The notes: generated by a model not told the origin, from the letters alone. Counted from the stretch's first letter, positions 9,010 through 19,786 are shown. The stretch is 43,472 nucleotides of DNA from Legionellaceae bacterium (GCA_030157805.1 JAOAUB010000057.1:1-43472); one strand, 5' to 3'. Program-made: numbers and translations.

Positions 9010-9837
9010 ATGTCGGCGGATGCTGTTCTTAAATTAATTTTCGCTTCATCAATTCTTACCGTGATTATGGTGGCGGGTTGGTATCCTTTCAAAAAACGCC
9101 TCAAAACAGGCCATCATCATGATTTTGTCATTGGAGAAACACTTGCCACCGGTGTTTTTCTTGGCGCAGCACTCATGCACATGCTTCCCGAGGCGAATAC
9201 TCTCTTCACGAAGATGGGTTATCATTATCCCTATGCTTTTATCATCACTGGTACTGTTTTTTTATTTTTCCTTTGGTTTGAACATTTAGGAACGGTGCTT
9301 TACAATCAATCCAAGCACACCCATCACGAACATCAACTCGGCCACTCCCACCATCACGGAAGTAGCACTAAAAATTTAACGGGGAACAACCATCCTGCAT
9401 TTGCCATTCTTGCCTGGGCTATGCTATCGCTTCACTCCCTAATTCTCGGTACGGCTCTTGGGTTAAATCACAATTCATCGATTGTCATTATGTTGTTTTT
9501 AGCGATCATTACTCATAAATGGGCTGAAAGTTTTGCCATTGCAATCCAACTTAACAAAAGTACACTATCACTAAAAAAAGCCGTAATTTTCTTTATTTCA
9601 TTTGCCTTAATGACCCCGGTCGGTATTTTCATAGGTTGGTATTTTGGCAGTGGGGTTGAAACAAACTCGCTTGCTGATCCTATTCTCATAGCAGCATCTG
9701 CCGGTACATTCTTTTATCTAGGAACACTGCATGGCTTGGAACAGTGCGTCATGGTTGAGCGCTGCTGCAACCTTCGTGATTTCAGCTTTGTTATTATTGG
9801 TTTTTTATTAATGGCATCCGTTGCCAGTTATGTCTAG
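9010..9837 (+). CDS. ZIP-family metal transporter
   Basis: ZIP proteins move zinc or iron into the cytoplasm. I chose the ATG at 9010 (275 residues), with TGGA 8-9 nt upstream; an in-frame TTG at 8998 is the alternative. About eight hydrophobic segments are present. A cytoplasmic His-rich loop spans about residues 103-116 (HTHHEHQLGHSHHH). The TM4 signature is HSLILGTALG near 142 and the TM5 signature is HKWAE near 169-173. The Gly-Thr after HSLIL replaces the Glu-Gly found in many ZIPs, so one of the usual metal ligands differs. It follows the CDF exporter at 15 nt, pairing import-type and export-type carriers in one operon. The metal and true direction are not determined. Confidence 0.85.
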   Translation: MSADAVLKLIFASSILTVIMVAGWYPFKKRLKTGHHHDFVIGETLATGVFLGAALMHMLPEANTLFTKMGYHYPYAFIITGTVFLFFLWFEHLGTVLYNQSKHTHHEHQLGHSHHHGSSTKNLTGNNHPAFAILAWAMLSLHSLILGTALGLNHNSSIVIMLFLAIITHKWAESFAIAIQLNKSTLSLKKAVIFFISFALMTPVGIFIGWYFGSGVETNSLADPILIAASAGTFFYLGTLHGLEQCVMVERCCNLRDFSFVIIGFLLMASVASYV

Positions 9838-9909
9838 GATAGCGGGAGCAAGATCACACAAAGCCAATATTTCTCAGCTAATTTGAATTAATTTCCAATT
9901 AAAATGTAA

Positions 9910-10106
9910 TTCTGTCGCAGAAATATTTTTAGGCTACAAACGCGTAGTTTATTTGCGGCAAGTTTATAAGCCGCGAGTCCATAGAACTGTTTAAAAATAG
10001 TTGTATTAACTGATTAATTAATGACTCAATTTGAAACTGTTTATACTGGCACCATCTATATTTTTGATGGCGCCACAATTGTAACTATGCTTTTTTTGCG
10101 ACAGAA
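9910..10106. mobile_element. Short element with inverted TTCTGTCGCA ends (MITE-like or IS remnant)
   Basis: TTCTGTCGCA at 9910-9919 recurs inverted at 10097-10106, giving 10-bp perfect terminal inverted repeats around 177 bp of non-coding, AT-rich DNA. The right end, read inward, is GGTTCTGTCGCAAA, which resembles IS6-family termini as I remember them. No transposase fragment is readable inside. An internal hairpin, GGCACCATC/GATGGCGCC (10048-10074, one mismatch), is present. No target duplication was identified. The 9838-10143 convergent spacer holds nothing else that I can see. Confidence 0.4.
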
Positions 10107-10143
10107 CCTGACTGAGAGGTCATAGGCCCATTCTAAACAAACG

Positions 10144-11202
<1,059 letters not shown>

Positions 11203-11206
11203 TCAA

Positions 11207-11233
11207 ATCTTCCTCTACGTAGTAAAGGAAGAT
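11207..11233 (-). terminator. Stem-loop between rplQ and obgE, possible terminator
   Basis: ATCTTCCT (11207-11214) and AGGAAGAT (11226-11233) form a perfect 8-bp stem with an 11-nt loop containing CTACGTAG. On the minus strand it is followed by TTGATTTTC, a broken U-tract. It could end, or only weaken, transcription of the alpha operon before obgE. Confidence 0.45.
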
Positions 11234-11277
11234 GATTAGAATATTGGAGGGAAAAAAGAATGAAAGATAGATATTAT

Positions 11278-11664
11278 TTAATCTTCAGATGCTGACGCAT
11301 CCTTAGCAGGTCTATCAACTAACTCAATAATAGCCATTGGTGCATTATCACCAGCTCTAAATCCACACTTTAAAACACGCAGATAACCACCTGGGCGCTC
11401 TTGATATCGCGGACCTAATGTTGAAAATAGTTTAGATACAGCTGTCTTAGACCGCAAACGATCAAAGACATAACGTCTTGAAGCAACAGAATCATTTTTA
11501 CTAACTGTTATTAATGGTTCTAAATAACGTCGTAATTCTTTTGCTTTAGGCAACGTTGTTTTAATTAATTCATGTTCAACCAACGAACTGCACATATTAT
11601 TAAACATAGCTCTTCGATGACTGCTTGTCCTACTAAATGCTCGTCCTGTTTTTCGATGACGCAT
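11278..11664 (-). CDS. rplQ: 50S ribosomal protein L17
   Basis: L17 is a bacterial large-subunit protein near the exit tunnel. The 128 residues start with the family's [12 protein letters not shown] and keep [18 protein letters not shown] (with the split at 29-46) and RYLEPLIT, matching E. coli L17 (127 residues). A short acidic tail (KDASASED) closes it. It is the last gene of the alpha operon, 18 nt after rpoA, as in E. coli. Confidence 0.97.
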   Translation of the reverse strand: MRHRKTGRAFSRTSSHRRAMFNNMCSSLVEHELIKTTLPKAKELRRYLEPLITVSKNDSVASRRYVFDRLRSKTAVSKLFSTLGPRYQERPGGYLRVLKCGFRAGDNAPMAIIELVDRPAKDASASED

Positions 11665-11682
11665 TTGATAAACTCCTAAACA

Positions 11683-12672
11683 TTATTCGCCAAGATTTTC
11701 CGGTGGCCAATTTTCTAGTTTCATTCCTAGAGACAACGATCTAGATGCCAGAACATCTTTAATTTCTGTTAAAGATTTCTTTCCCAAATTTGGAGTTTTT
11801 AATAACTCATTCTCTGTCTTTTGAACTAAATCACCAATAAAGTAGATATTTTCAGCTTTCAAACAATTAGCCGATCGAACTGTCAACTCAAGATCGTCTA
11901 CCGGACGTAAAAGTATAGGCTCGAAATCAACTCGTTCTTTTTTGTCAATTTTTGCCTGTTCAAAACTCATATCAACAAATGTATGCAATTGTCTTTGCAG
12001 AATTGAAGCAGAAAATCGAATTGCTTCTTCAGGGTCAAGAGTACCGTCCGTTTCTAAATCTATTATTAACTTATCTAGATCAGTACGATTCTCAACTCGT
12101 GCATTTTCCACATAATACGCAACTTTTAAAACAGGTGAAAATGAAGCATCGATTTTAAGCTTTCCTATAGATTTTTGCTCGAGCTCTTCTAGATCATGAT
12201 TTAGAAAAGTATCTGTCGAACGAAAACCAATACCACGCTCAATTTTAAGCGTCATATTTAAAGTCGCACTTTCATTAAGTGTTGCAATGACGAAATCAGG
12301 GTTTATCAATTCTTGACCATGAGAAAGTTGTATATCGCCGGCAGTAACAACACCAGGTCCAACCTTATGCAAAGTCAAAACAGCTTCCTTTCCTGAGAAT
12401 TTTATCGCAACTTGCTTTAAATTCAAAAGAATATCAACTACATCCTCCTGAACTCCATCAAGCGTACTATACTCATGCAATACACCATCAATGGTTACTT
12501 CCGTTATTGCAGATCCAGGCATTGAACCTAAAAGAATTCTCCTCAATGCATTTCCGAGTGTATGTCCATATCCACGTTCCAAAGGTTCAAGAACTATACG
12601 TGAGTGATAAATCGATTCTGATTGCACCTTAATAACCGATGGTGTGAGCATTTCATTGATTTCATTATACAT
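11683..12672 (-). CDS. rpoA: RNA polymerase alpha subunit
   Basis: The alpha dimer nucleates polymerase assembly and its C-terminal domain contacts UP elements and activators. The 329 residues have the N-terminal assembly domain, with [20 protein letters not shown] at about 28-47 and [16 protein letters not shown], a short linker, and the C-terminal domain with [12 protein letters not shown] (DNA-contacting Arg) and [13 protein letters not shown]. coli RpoA has 329 residues. It lies 17 nt after rpsD and 18 nt before rplQ, the standard alpha-operon order. Confidence 0.98.
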   Translation of the reverse strand: MYNEINEMLTPSVIKVQSESIYHSRIVLEPLERGYGHTLGNALRRILLGSMPGSAITEVTIDGVLHEYSTLDGVQEDVVDILLNLKQVAIKFSGKEAVLTLHKVGPGVVTAGDIQLSHGQELINPDFVIATLNESATLNMTLKIERGIGFRSTDTFLNHDLEELEQKSIGKLKIDASFSPVLKVAYYVENARVENRTDLDKLIIDLETDGTLDPEEAIRFSASILQRQLHTFVDMSFEQAKIDKKERVDFEPILLRPVDDLELTVRSANCLKAENIYFIGDLVQKTENELLKTPNLGKKSLTEIKDVLASRSLSLGMKLENWPPENLGE

Positions 12673-12689
12673 TCAGTAAATCTCCGAGC

Positions 12690-13310
12690 TTACTTAGAGT
12701 AAAGTTCCACAACCAAGTTTACATTATGGTCTGATGACAAATCATCCAAACTAGGCGCGCGGACAAAAGTACCCTTGAATGTGGTTGAATCAATCGATAT
12801 CCAATCACAAGCCTGGCGCTGTTCGGACAAAGCTATTGCAGCTTGAATACGGCCCTGTTCTCTAGCTTTTTGACGAACAGTTATAATATCACCAGCGCTA
12901 ACTAGATACGATGGAATATTAACTTGCAGCTCATTAACCAATATTGCCTTATGATTAACCAATTGCCTAGCCTCTGCACGAGTACAAGCAAATCCCATGC
13001 GATAAACAACATTATCGAGACGTCTTTCTAGCATTGTCATCAAGTTTTCACCTGTTGACCCCTTTTGACGAGCAGCCTTAGCATAATAAAGACGAAATTG
13101 TTTTTCTAACACACCATACAAGCGTCTTATTTTTTGTTTTTCGCGCATTTGAACACCGAAATCACTCAAGCGCGGCCTTTTATCGCCATGCTGCCCCGGT
13201 TGTTTTTCAGATTTACATTTTGTCTTATGATCTCGCACACCACTTTTTAATAATAAATCAGTGCCTTCTCTGCGAGATAATTTACATTTTGGACCAAGAT
13301 ATCTAGCCAT
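12690..13310 (-). CDS. rpsD: 30S ribosomal protein S4
   Basis: S4 is a primary 16S rRNA binder that starts body assembly and, in E. coli, represses the alpha operon. The 206 residues begin [19 protein letters not shown], contain the S4 RNA-binding domain ([20 protein letters not shown], about 94-113) and end in VELYSK. E. coli S4 is also 206 residues. It sits between rpsK and rpoA. The segment [20 protein letters not shown] is the expected S4 N-terminal motif. Confidence 0.98.
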   Translation of the reverse strand: MARYLGPKCKLSRREGTDLLLKSGVRDHKTKCKSEKQPGQHGDKRPRLSDFGVQMREKQKIRRLYGVLEKQFRLYYAKAARQKGSTGENLMTMLERRLDNVVYRMGFACTRAEARQLVNHKAILVNELQVNIPSYLVSAGDIITVRQKAREQGRIQAAIALSEQRQACDWISIDSTTFKGTFVRAPSLDDLSSDHNVNLVVELYSK

Positions 13311-13328
13311 TAATTACTCCTGATTCTC

Positions 13329-13727
13329 TTATACCCGTCGTTTTTTAGGGGCCTTGCAACCATTATGAGGTATACCGGTCACATCTGTAATTTCAACAAT
13401 TTTAAAATCTTGTGAAATTAACTCTCTTATTGTTGACTCACGACCTGGTCCAGGACCATGAACAAGCACAGCTACAGATTTAACACCATACTCCTTCGCT
13501 ACAACAGAAGCGCGTTCAGTTGCAATTTGAGCTGCATAAGGTGTGCTTTTTCTAGAACCTCGAAACCCTGAACCACCCGATGTTGCCCAGGACAAAGCGT
13601 TTCCTTGTCGATCGGTGAAAGTTACAATGGTGTTATTAAATGAAGCATGAACATGCACTATACCATCAGTAACTATTCGCTTTACTTTTTTTCTTGTTTT
13701 CTGCTGTTTACTCTTTGCTGTAGACAT
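13329..13727 (-). CDS. rpsK: 30S ribosomal protein S11
   Basis: S11 lies on the platform of the 30S subunit near the E site. The 132 residues have the family core [19 protein letters not shown] and [14 protein letters not shown] and end with the conserved [12 protein letters not shown] tail. E. coli S11 is 129 residues. The gene is 20 nt after rpsM and 18 nt before rpsD in the alpha operon. Confidence 0.98.
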   Translation of the reverse strand: MSTAKSKQQKTRKKVKRIVTDGIVHVHASFNNTIVTFTDRQGNALSWATSGGSGFRGSRKSTPYAAQIATERASVVAKEYGVKSVAVLVHGPGPGRESTIRELISQDFKIVEITDVTGIPHNGCKAPKKRRV

Positions 13728-13747
13728 ACTTAATTCCTGGAAACTAT

Positions 13748-14104
13748 TTAATTAACAGAGCTTTTACGTCGACCTTTACGAGTGCGTGCATTCGTTTTGG
13801 TTCGTTGGCCTCTAACTGGTAAACCACGTCGATGACGTAGGCCACGATAACAACCCAAGTCCATTAGACGTTTAATGTTCATACTTATTACACGTCTTAA
13901 ATCGCCCTCAACGGTTATCTTAGCAATTTCATTTCTCAATGCATCTAATTTATCTTCAGACAGCTGTGATACTTTGGTGGCGGGATTTATACCAACTAAA
14001 TCACACAGCCTTAAAGATGTTGTCTTTCCGACTCCATAAATCGATGTTAGAGCTATAACTACATGTTTATTGTCTGGTATGTTAACACCTGCAATACGTG
14101 CCAT
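13748..14104 (-). CDS. rpsM: 30S ribosomal protein S13
   Basis: S13 sits in the 30S head and contacts the P-site tRNA and the 50S bridge. The 118 residues start [14 protein letters not shown], have the helix-two-turn-helix segment [10 protein letters not shown] and the basic C-terminal tail [16 protein letters not shown]. It matches E. coli S13 (118 residues). It is the first gene of the alpha operon, 77 nt after rpmJ, and a promoter-like sequence lies in that gap. Confidence 0.98.
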   Translation of the reverse strand: MARIAGVNIPDNKHVVIALTSIYGVGKTTSLRLCDLVGINPATKVSQLSEDKLDALRNEIAKITVEGDLRRVISMNIKRLMDLGCYRGLRHRRGLPVRGQRTKTNARTRKGRRKSSVN

Positions 14105-14145
14105 TCACTTCTCCGAACTTTTTTGCTCTTGTCAAAAAGGAAAGC

Positions 14146-14174
14146 AGAATACAATTTAATGATCAAAAGATCAA
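14146..14174 (-). promoter_or_regulatory. Candidate alpha-operon promoter upstream of rpsM
   Basis: On the minus strand TTGATC (14169-14174) and TATTCT (14146-14151) are 17 nt apart, four of six each to consensus. Transcription would start about 35 nt before rpsM. E. coli also has promoter activity in this interval. The match is modest in an AT-rich gap. Confidence 0.35.
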
Positions 14175-14181
14175 GTTAAAA

Positions 14182-14295
14182 TTATCCTTGCTTTTGCTTA
14201 TGTCTTGCTTCTTTACAAATCACACGTATAATACCGCTACGCTTGATAATCTTGCAATTTCGACAGATACGTTTTACTGATGCTCTGACTTTCAT
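14182..14295 (-). CDS. rpmJ: 50S ribosomal protein L36
   Basis: L36 is the small zinc-ribbon protein of the 50S subunit. The minus-strand frame from ATG at 14295 gives 37 residues starting [15 protein letters not shown] and ending ARHKQKQG. Zinc ligands are Cys11, Cys14, Cys27 and His32, so it is the C+ (zinc-binding) form. It lies between secY and rpsM, the usual place at the end of the spc operon. Confidence 0.95.
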   Translation of the reverse strand: MKVRASVKRICRNCKIIKRSGIIRVICKEARHKQKQG

Positions 14296-14315
14296 TAATT
14301 AACTCCAACTGATAA

Positions 14316-15647
14316 TCAAAATAAACCTGGTAATTTAGCAGACCCTTTAAAGTTTGTTTTCTTTAATAAGGATTCATATTGTTGCGTCATCAAATGGGCT
14401 TGTACTTGAGCAATAAAATCCATAACAACAACGACAATAATTAAAAGTGAAGTTCCCCCAAAATAAAAAGGCACATGCCATGTATACATTAAGACCTGAG
14501 GCAAAAGACAAACAAGAACCAAGTATATAGCGCCAATTAATGTAAGTCTTGTCATAACCTCATCAATATACCGAGTAGTTTGCTCCCCTGGTCGAATACC
14601 TGGAATATATGCTCCTGACTTTTTAAGATTGTCTGCTGTGTCTTTAGGATTAAAAACAAGTGCCGCATAAAAGAAAGCAAAAAAAACAATCGCTGCTGCA
14701 TAAACCAACAAATACAAAGGCTGCCCAGGAGATAACAACATACCAACATCTGCAAGCCAATCCATTCCTTTTCCCCGACCAAAAAACTGAGCCAAAGTAG
14801 CGGGTAAAAGAATAATACTTGAAGCAAATATAGGTGGAATTACTCCAGACATATTAATTTTCAAAGGCAAGTGACTTGACTGAGCCGCATAAACCTTTCG
14901 ACCTTGTGTTCTTTGTGCATAATTAACCCTAATGCGTCGCTGAGCCCGTTCAATAAACACAACAAAACCAGTGACTACAACCACAATTAAAACAATAAGC
15001 AAAAATGTTAATGATTGCATTTGTCCTTCGCGAATTTGCTGAAAAACTGAAGCAATTGCATTAGGAAAATTAGAAACGATTCCTGAAAAAATGATTAGTG
15101 AAATCCCATTTCCTATCCCTTTTTCAGTAATTTGTTCACCCAACCACATTAAGAACATCGTTCCAGTAGCCAAGGTAACCACTGCTGTAAAATAAAACAA
15201 ATAATCCGCATGTAAAGCTATTTGCTGGGCTGCCAACCAACGTGCCATACCTAGTGATTGAAAAAAAGCTAAAACCAATGTCAGATAACGTATGTATTGA
15301 TTAATCTTTCGCCGACCAGACTCGCCTTCTTTCTTCAATTGTTCAAGCCTTGGTAAAACAACAGTGAACAATTGAATAATAATTGAAGCTGAAATATAAG
15401 GCATTATCCCAATAGCAAAAACTGTAACACGAGACAAAGCTCCACCAGAGAACATATTGAACAACCCAAATATTGTGTTCTGCTGCTCCCCAAAAAAATG
15501 AGCTAACCTCGCGGGGTCAAGACCAGGAACCGGTATATGGGCACCAAGCCTGTACACCAACACAGCTATAGCAACGAAAATCAATCTGTTTTTTAGTTCA
15601 CTTAAACCGCTCTTGGTCCGATTAACTTGATGCCGTGGATTATTCAT
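14316..15647 (-). CDS. secY: Protein translocase subunit SecY
   Basis: SecY is the channel of the inner-membrane SecYEG translocon. The 443 residues (E. coli 443) have ten membrane segments. Conserved segments include [13 protein letters not shown] near the N-terminus, the [13 protein letters not shown] region of TM2 beside the plug, and GIRPGEQTT in the cytoplasmic loop that binds the ribosome and SecA. It starts 2 nt after rplO and is followed by rpmJ 20 nt on, as in the E. coli spc operon. Confidence 0.98.
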   Translation of the reverse strand: MNNPRHQVNRTKSGLSELKNRLIFVAIAVLVYRLGAHIPVPGLDPARLAHFFGEQQNTIFGLFNMFSGGALSRVTVFAIGIMPYISASIIIQLFTVVLPRLEQLKKEGESGRRKINQYIRYLTLVLAFFQSLGMARWLAAQQIALHADYLFYFTAVVTLATGTMFLMWLGEQITEKGIGNGISLIIFSGIVSNFPNAIASVFQQIREGQMQSLTFLLIVLIVVVVTGFVVFIERAQRRIRVNYAQRTQGRKVYAAQSSHLPLKINMSGVIPPIFASSIILLPATLAQFFGRGKGMDWLADVGMLLSPGQPLYLLVYAAAIVFFAFFYAALVFNPKDTADNLKKSGAYIPGIRPGEQTTRYIDEVMTRLTLIGAIYLVLVCLLPQVLMYTWHVPFYFGGTSLLIIVVVVMDFIAQVQAHLMTQQYESLLKKTNFKGSAKLPGLF

Positions 15648-15649
15648 AT

Positions 15650-16084
15650 TTACTCTTCAATACTGCCGCCTGCATTAATAATTGCTTCTCGAGCCCCTTT
15701 AGTCAATTTAAGACCCTTTACTTTAAGTTGAGTGTCAATTGCGCCTGAAAAAATCACTTTCACATGCTTTGTAATTTGACTAACGATGTTTTTTTGTTTT
15801 AAAACATTAATATCAATAACATCGGCATTAATTTTCAATAGCTCATCTAATCTAACTTGAGCATGCAATTTAGCTGCTTTCGACGTAAATCCCATCTTCG
15901 GCAAACGTCTTTGAATTGGCATTTGACCGCCTTCAAAGTGAATTTTATGATAACCGCCAGAACGTGATTTTTGACCTTTATGACCTCGACCGCAGGTTTT
16001 TCCTAATCCAGATCCAATACCACGACCCACACGTTTTTTTTCAAATTTTGAACCAGGAGTTGGCGACAATGTATTCAAATTCAT
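15650..16084 (-). CDS. rplO: 50S ribosomal protein L15
   Basis: L15 is a late-assembling 50S protein that binds 23S rRNA. I chose ATG at 16084, which overlaps the rpmD stop as ATGA and gives 144 residues, the E. coli length; an in-frame TTG at 16093 adds only three residues. Family motifs are [32 protein letters not shown] and FEGGQMP. The secY gene follows at 2 nt. Confidence 0.97.
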   Translation of the reverse strand: MNLNTLSPTPGSKFEKKRVGRGIGSGLGKTCGRGHKGQKSRSGGYHKIHFEGGQMPIQRRLPKMGFTSKAAKLHAQVRLDELLKINADVIDINVLKQKNIVSQITKHVKVIFSGAIDTQLKVKGLKLTKGAREAIINAGGSIEE

Positions 16085-16269
16085 TCTAGGCATTCCTCAA
16101 CTTTTAACAAATATCCAACAACATTAAGAAGACCCCTAATTGCCGGAATATTTTGATGGATAACTGAACTATTCAATTTACCCAAACCTAATTGCTTTAC
16201 GACATGAACATGCTTTGGTTTACGTCCTATAATACTCTTAACTAATGTTATTTTAAGTTTATTTGTCAT
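16081..16269 (-). CDS. rpmD: 50S ribosomal protein L30
   Basis: L30 is a small 50S protein. The 62 residues show the family pattern [27 protein letters not shown], with the break at position 20, and the hydrophobic end VGYLLKVEE. It is 3 nt after rpsE and overlaps rplO by 4 nt, typical spc-operon coupling. Confidence 0.96.
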   Translation of the reverse strand: MTNKLKITLVKSIIGRKPKHVHVVKQLGLGKLNSSVIHQNIPAIRGLLNVVGYLLKVEECLE

Positions 16270-16272
16270 TAT

Positions 16273-16785
16273 TTATCCCGCCATTACCTCTTCCGCTGTC
16301 TTACCACGTTTAGCAGCCACGTAATCTGGCGTACCAATATTAATAAGAGCAGCTATGGTTGCACGAACAACATTTGCAGGATTGGTAGAACCAATACTTT
16401 TAGCAAGGATATTTTGAATACCAAGCACTTCTAAGACAGCGCGCATAGCACCGCCTGCAATAATTCCCGTACCTGTTCTTGCTGGCTTCATGAACACCTT
16501 AGATGCTCCATAGCTCCAAGTAATTTCATGATGGATCGTTTTACCAGCCAATGGTATATAAGTCATGTTTTTCCGAGCCTGATCCATTGCCTTTTGTATA
16601 GCAATAGGAACTTCTCTTGCTTTTCCTCGGCCATAACCAACTCTACCTTTGCCATCCCCAATAACCACTAAAACAGAAAAGCCAAAAACACGACCACCCT
16701 TAACTACTTTTGCTGTACGTGTAACTGATACTAACTTCTCTTGAAGTACGTCATTTACTTTTGTTTCGTCTATCGCCAATGCCAT
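16273..16785 (-). CDS. rpsE: 30S ribosomal protein S5
   Basis: S5 lies at the mRNA entry side of the 30S subunit and affects accuracy and helicase activity. The 170 residues have the N-terminal double-stranded-RNA-binding fold ([19 protein letters not shown] and [18 protein letters not shown]) and the C-terminal [18 protein letters not shown] segment. E. coli S5 is 167 residues. It is 9 nt after rplR in the spc operon. Confidence 0.98.
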   Translation of the reverse strand: MALAIDETKVNDVLQEKLVSVTRTAKVVKGGRVFGFSVLVVIGDGKGRVGYGRGKAREVPIAIQKAMDQARKNMTYIPLAGKTIHHEITWSYGASKVFMKPARTGTGIIAGGAMRAVLEVLGIQNILAKSIGSTNPANVVRATIAALINIGTPDYVAAKRGKTAEEVMAG

Positions 16786-16794
16786 AATGGTTCC

Positions 16795-17151
16795 TTAAAA
16801 ATTCAGGCCAGCTTCGCGTGCACCATCTGCCAGCGCCTTAATTCGACCATGGTATTTATAACCAGACCGATCAAATGCAACATCACAAATATTTTTTTCT
16901 TTTGCACGCTTACCAAGCATTTTCCCAACTTGCAAAGCTTGTTCAACTTTGTTACCAGCCAATTCAGCTTTTAACTCAGAATCTACTGTTGATGAACTTA
17001 TCAACACCTCATCTCCCTTATCTCCACGCACAATAATTTGAGCATAAATATGGGTTAAGCTGCGAAAAACAACCAATCGAGCTCGTGAGGAGTTTTTTAT
17101 AATCGCTTTTGTCTTCAGTCCACGCCGAATTCGTGCTTCATATTTATTCAT
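16795..17151 (-). CDS. rplR: 50S ribosomal protein L18
   Basis: L18 binds 5S rRNA and helps place it on the 50S subunit. The 118 residues keep RLVVFRSLTHIYAQII, the GNKVEQALQVGKMLGKRA stretch, and the C-terminal FDRSGYKYHGRIKALADGAR with the final Gly-Leu-Asn-Phe. E. coli L18 is 117 residues. The gene is 10 nt after rplF. Confidence 0.98.
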   Translation of the reverse strand: MNKYEARIRRGLKTKAIIKNSSRARLVVFRSLTHIYAQIIVRGDKGDEVLISSSTVDSELKAELAGNKVEQALQVGKMLGKRAKEKNICDVAFDRSGYKYHGRIKALADGAREAGLNF

Positions 17152-17161
17152 TATTTAAACC

Positions 17162-17704
17162 TTATTTCTTTTTAGCTTCTTTACGCGCTATAACTTCACC
17201 TGAGTATTTAATACCCTTTCCTTTGTAGGGCTCAGGAGGTCTATACGAGCGTATTTCAGAAGCAACTTGACCTAACAATTGTTTATCAATTCCTTTAAGG
17301 ACAATTGTTGTATTATTTGGTGTTTCAGCAACCACACCTTGTGGCAATATATACTCAACAACATGCGAAAACCCCAAAGACAAATTCAAGCACTTATTAT
17401 TTGCTTGAGCGCGGTACCCAACACCGACCAATTCCAATGTTTTTTCGAATCCGTGTGTAACACCCTTGACCATATTATTGACTATTGCTCTCACTGTTCC
17501 TGCATGTGCCCAACCTTTAGGATCATTAGAAGCCGGCTTAAAAACAATAAGATTTGAGTCGGTATCAGAACGTGACACATCAACCAGCTTATTAAATTTC
17601 TGATTAAGCTCGCCCTTGGGTCCTTTAATACTCAACAAATCGTTAGTAATATCAATTTTCACATTATCTGGTAATTGAACAGGTGCTTTTGCAACTCTTG
17701 ACAT
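17162..17704 (-). CDS. rplF: 50S ribosomal protein L6
   Basis: L6 lies near the sarcin-ricin loop where elongation factors dock. The 180 residues are two copies of an RNA-binding alpha/beta fold: the first holds IKGPKGEL, and the second carries the family signature RPPEPYKGKGIKYSGEV near the C-terminus. E. coli L6 is 177 residues. It is 19 nt after rpsH. Confidence 0.98.
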   Translation of the reverse strand: MSRVAKAPVQLPDNVKIDITNDLLSIKGPKGELNQKFNKLVDVSRSDTDSNLIVFKPASNDPKGWAHAGTVRAIVNNMVKGVTHGFEKTLELVGVGYRAQANNKCLNLSLGFSHVVEYILPQGVVAETPNNTTIVLKGIDKQLLGQVASEIRSYRPPEPYKGKGIKYSGEVIARKEAKKK

Positions 17705-17723
17705 AGTTTTCTCTCATTAAGTA

Positions 17724-18119
17724 CTAGGCTACTTCACAAATAATTTCACCACCAACTTGATTAGCCTTTGCTGCTACATGTGTCATTATCCCTTTTGATG
17801 TAGACAATATAGCGATTCCAAAACCTGAAATAGGCAATAAATTTTTATAGGATCTGTAAATTCGTAAACCAGGCTTACTAACGCGCTTAATACGTTCTAT
17901 AACAGGTCTTCCACGATAATACTTAAGCTCTACAGTAAGTTTCTTAAACTGATTATCAACAAGTTCTATTTTGTAATCAGCAATATATCCTTCTTCTTTT
18001 AAAACTCTAGCAATTTGCTCTTTTAAATTAGACGATTCCAATGTCACGCATGCGTGATTGGCTTTCTGACTATTTCTTATTCTAGTCAGCATATCGGCTA
18101 TTGGATCTTGCATACTCAC
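17724..18119 (-). CDS. rpsH: 30S ribosomal protein S8
   Basis: S8 is a primary binder of the 16S central domain and, in E. coli, represses the spc operon by binding mRNA near rplE. The 131 residues start [16 protein letters not shown] and have the C-terminal core [16 protein letters not shown]. coli S8 is 130 residues. It lies 18 nt after rpsN. Confidence 0.98.
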   Translation of the reverse strand: MSMQDPIADMLTRIRNSQKANHACVTLESSNLKEQIARVLKEEGYIADYKIELVDNQFKKLTVELKYYRGRPVIERIKRVSKPGLRIYRSYKNLLPISGFGIAILSTSKGIMTHVAAKANQVGGEIICEVA

Positions 18120-18137
18120 AATTAACTCTCCAAAAAA

Positions 18138-18440
18138 TTACCAGCTTGATTTACGACCGCCTGTTATATTCCCTGCCATTAACTCTTGCCTTAAGCAAAT
18201 GCGGCACAATCCAAATTTACGATAAACAGCATGAGCTCTACCACATTGTTGACATCGTGTATTATGCCTTATGGGATTAGAATTAACTGGAAGCTTTGCA
18301 AGCAAACTTTGTAAGTTAGTTATTTCCTCATAATCTGTAGAAACACGCATGTCTTCTTTGATCTGTTCTCTACGCTGTTTGTACTTCGCGATTAACTTGG
18401 TTCGTTTTAATTCGCGCTCAATCATACATTTTTTTGCCAC
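18138..18440 (-). CDS. rpsN: 30S ribosomal protein S14, long form with zinc-type cysteines
   Basis: S14 is a late-binding 30S head protein. The 100 residues are the long form (E. coli 101) but keep a full C-x2-C-x12-C-x2-C pattern in [18 protein letters not shown], then RIC. The E. coli long form has lost these cysteines, and the short zinc form of Firmicutes (about 61 residues) has them. The sequence therefore combines the long N-terminus with the zinc ribbon. It ends with the standard GGRKSSW. It is 14 nt after rplE. Confidence 0.97.
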   Translation of the reverse strand: MAKKCMIERELKRTKLIAKYKQRREQIKEDMRVSTDYEEITNLQSLLAKLPVNSNPIRHNTRCQQCGRAHAVYRKFGLCRICLRQELMAGNITGGRKSSW

Positions 18441-18454
18441 AATAAGTACCCTTC

Positions 18455-19000
18455 TTAATGTTTATCTTTTAATGGGAAATTGAATGCTTCCAAAAGAGCC
18501 TTAGCTTCTTCGTCGGTCTTAGCATTTGTTGTAATGCTAATATCCATACCGCGAATTCCAACTGTTTTATCATAATCAATTTCTGGGAAAACAATCTGTT
18601 CCTGAATGCCCAAACTATAATTACCTGTTCCATCAAAAGCTTTTGCATTTAACCCTCGAAAATCTCTGACTCGAGGCAACGCAATATTCACCAAACGATC
18701 TAAAAATTCATACATTCGCTTTTTTCGAAGTGTTACCTTGCACCCAATAGGCCAACCTTCTCGAATTTTAAATCCAGCAATTGATTTTCTGGCCTTAGTA
18801 ACCACTGGCTTTTGACCAGAAATTAAAGTCATATCATCAACAGCATGGCCTATAAGCTTCTTATCGGCTGCCGCTTCACCAACACCCATATTAAGCGTTA
18901 TCTTTGTAATACGAGGAACTTCCATGATACTTTTATATTTAAATCGTTTCATCATTACATTAACGATTTCGGTATTATATTGCTCTTTAAGTCTTGCCAT
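18455..19000 (-). CDS. rplE: 50S ribosomal protein L5
   Basis: L5 binds 5S rRNA in the central protuberance and touches the P-site tRNA. The 181 residues include [15 protein letters not shown], the [20 protein letters not shown] segment, [10 protein letters not shown], and the C-terminal signature [19 protein letters not shown]. coli L5 is 179 residues. It is 13 nt after rplX. Confidence 0.98.
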   Translation of the reverse strand: MARLKEQYNTEIVNVMMKRFKYKSIMEVPRITKITLNMGVGEAAADKKLIGHAVDDMTLISGQKPVVTKARKSIAGFKIREGWPIGCKVTLRKKRMYEFLDRLVNIALPRVRDFRGLNAKAFDGTGNYSLGIQEQIVFPEIDYDKTVGIRGMDISITTNAKTDEEAKALLEAFNFPLKDKH

Positions 19001-19013
19001 TTAAGTCACCTAA

Positions 19014-19340
19014 TTAGACCACATCAATTAATTCATTATTTGACTTAAAATAACGAACCTTTTGATTTTCGCCGTTTTTATCAACAAACTTAAATCCAAC
19101 TTTATCCGCTTTCTTACTAATTGGATTATACATAGCTACGTTAGAGACATTGATCGATGCTTCTTTAGTAACAATACCGCCCTGCTGATTAATTTGAGGG
19201 TTAGGCTTTACATGTTTTTTAATTAGGTTAGCACCTTCAACAACTATACGCTCACCAAGCACTCGTAGGATTTTGCCTACTTGCCCTTTACTTTTGCCAG
19301 CAATTACAATTACTGTATCGCCTTTTCTAATACGCTTCAT
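19014..19340 (-). CDS. rplX: 50S ribosomal protein L24
   Basis: L24 is an early assembly starter of the 50S subunit. The 108 residues begin [20 protein letters not shown], the KOW RNA-binding motif, followed by GKILRVL and the [12 protein letters not shown] loop. E. coli L24 is 104 residues. It is 11 nt after rplN. Confidence 0.98.
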   Translation of the reverse strand: MKRIRKGDTVIVIAGKSKGQVGKILRVLGERIVVEGANLIKKHVKPNPQINQQGGIVTKEASINVSNVAMYNPISKKADKVGFKFVDKNGENQKVRYFKSNNELIDVV

Positions 19341-19351
19341 TATTCTTCCTC

Positions 19352-19717
19352 TTACAAAACTTCAGGTGCAAGAGAAATGATTTTCATAAACCTTTCTCTT
19401 AATTCACGGGTCACTGGCCCAAATATACGCGTTCCTATTGGCTCATTTTGATTGTTAATCAACACTGCTGCATTACCATCAAACCGTATCAAAGAACCAT
19501 CTCCACGACGCACGCCTTGACAAGTTCTCACAACCACAGCGCGCATAACAGAACCTTTTTTCACTTTGCTACGTGGAATAGCGTCTTTTACACTAACCTT
19601 TATAACATCACCTACGCGAGCATATCTACGATGTGAACCACCCAAAACTTTTATACACATTACTTTACGTGCACCACTATTGTCTGCTACTTCGAGCACT
19701 GTTTGCATTTGTATCAT
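19352..19717 (-). CDS. rplN: 50S ribosomal protein L14
   Basis: L14 forms an intersubunit bridge with 16S rRNA. The 121 residues start [20 protein letters not shown], keep [12 protein letters not shown] and end [20 protein letters not shown] plus VL, nearly the E. coli sequence (123 residues). It is the first gene of the spc group, and a promoter-like sequence lies in the 84-nt gap before it. Confidence 0.98.
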   Translation of the reverse strand: MIQMQTVLEVADNSGARKVMCIKVLGGSHRRYARVGDVIKVSVKDAIPRSKVKKGSVMRAVVVRTCQGVRRGDGSLIRFDGNAAVLINNQNEPIGTRIFGPVTRELRERFMKIISLAPEVL

Positions 19718-19757
19718 TCTAAAATCTCCAGAACAATAGAGTCAGAAAAAGCTGCTG

Positions 19758-19786
19758 ATTATATCAGCGAATTCTAAACATTAAAA
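19758..19786 (-). promoter_or_regulatory. Candidate spc promoter in the rpsQ-rplN gap
   Basis: On the minus strand a perfect TATAAT lies at 19758-19763, with a weak -35 (TTTTAA, 19781-19786) 17 nt upstream. The -10 sits inside a perfect 6-bp hairpin, GCTGAT/ATCAGC (19754-19768). E. coli has its spc promoter in the same gap. Initiation here would give a leader of about 35 nt. Confidence 0.5.
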
